A program made the translations under genes and the position numbers. A stretch of DNA of 64,000 bases, from assembly GCA_009823505.1 (NCBI GenBank), contig VZQC01000334.1, forward strand, positions 641,003 to 705,002, read 5' to 3'. This document shows positions 63,692-64,000 of the stretch, piece by piece. The notes under the pieces were generated by a model. That model did no database searches and had not been told where the DNA came from. It saw only the letters and a list, made by a program, of their open reading frames with translations. This DNA comes from Rhizomys pruinosus. Taxonomy: Eukaryota > Chordata > Mammalia > Rodentia > Spalacidae. Numbering within the stretch: position 1 is the first letter of the stretch; every line of letters starts with the position of its first letter.

Positions 63692-64000
63692 GTAGTGGTT
63701 TGAATGAGAATGTCCCCCATAGGCTTCAAGTATTCTTGTCCCCAGTTGGTGGCACTGTTTGGGGAGGTCTTAAAAGGTGTGGCTGGAGGAAGTATGTCAC
63801 TGAGGGCAGGCTTAGTGAGTTCAAAAAGCCTTGCCAGCCTCCAGTTGCTATCTCTCAACTTCCTATGCTCATTGGAAGATGTGAACCTCAGCTTTCTGCT
63901 CCAGCTTCTGCCACCATGCCTCCCACCACAATGGACTCTAATTCTCTGGAACCATCAATCATAAGCTCAATAAACTTCCTTTTTTTTTTTTTTTTTTTTT
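63692..64000 (+). mobile_element. URR1-like DNA element, runs to the window edge
   Basis: CTGTAGTGGTTTGAATGAGA, ATGTCCCCCATAGGCTTCAA, GGTGGCACTGTTTGGGGAGG, GGAGGAAGTATGTCACTGAG, CACCATGCCTCCCACCACAA, AAGCTCAATAAACTTCC in order; the best-preserved copy of this family here. It ends at a T run from 63,979 that reaches the window end. Confidence 0.72.

Overview
This is mammalian nuclear DNA from a muroid rodent. The SINE content shows it: about 15 B1 copies and about 25 tRNA-derived B2/B3-type SINEs, together with B4-like SINEs, old and younger L1 fragments, MIR fragments and rodent DNA-transposon-like repeats. The B1 right half (CCAGCTGGGGCTACAGGGAG) and the B2/B3 tail (CATTGCACGACACGGGTGCA) differ from the Mus, Rattus and hamster/vole consensus sequences I remember, so a less-sampled muroid lineage such as the spalacids is plausible. 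That placement is inference only.

I recognise no intact protein-coding gene. Most long open frames are translations of SINEs, L1 pieces or a stop-poor tandem repeat. The window is therefore intergenic or deep intronic. Two short stretches still look exon-like: 49,864-49,919 on the + strand, with a textbook donor site, and 22,023-22,381 on the - strand, an open frame cut by a B1.

Layout: 0-8 kb is an old L1 riddled with SINEs, then a CTCF-like motif, MIRs and a DNA element. 8-12.4 kb is mostly unique sequence and ends in an L1 3' tail. 12.45-16.05 kb is a 35-bp minisatellite of roughly 100 copies. 16-26 kb is mixed unique DNA and old repeats, including a candidate conserved non-coding block near 24.4-24.9 kb. 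26.4-28 kb and 44.6-46.2 kb hold two inverted copies of a retroelement whose unknown body is joined to an L1-like 3' tail. 29.5-30.7 kb is a nested stack of transposons. 34.74-34.99 kb is a GC-rich 204-bp tandem unit ending at an N. 35.49-35.70 kb is a U3 snoRNA retrocopy. 42.8-45.6 kb reads like poorly corrected sequence. 49.8-52.7 kb is the longest repeat-poor stretch and holds an AP-1/RFX X-box/CRE-like cluster. 56.3-63.4 kb is an L1 graveyard with L1 pieces in both orientations and a full-length U1 snRNA retrocopy. 63.4-64 kb is DNA-transposon-like sequence ending in a T run.

The features do not form an operon or pathway. What links them is L1 activity: L1-type target-site duplications and A-rich tails flank the SINEs, the U1 copy and the U3 copy. 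All coordinates of diverged repeats are estimates by eye; names such as URR1, MIR or B4 are from memory and were not confirmed by a repeat search.
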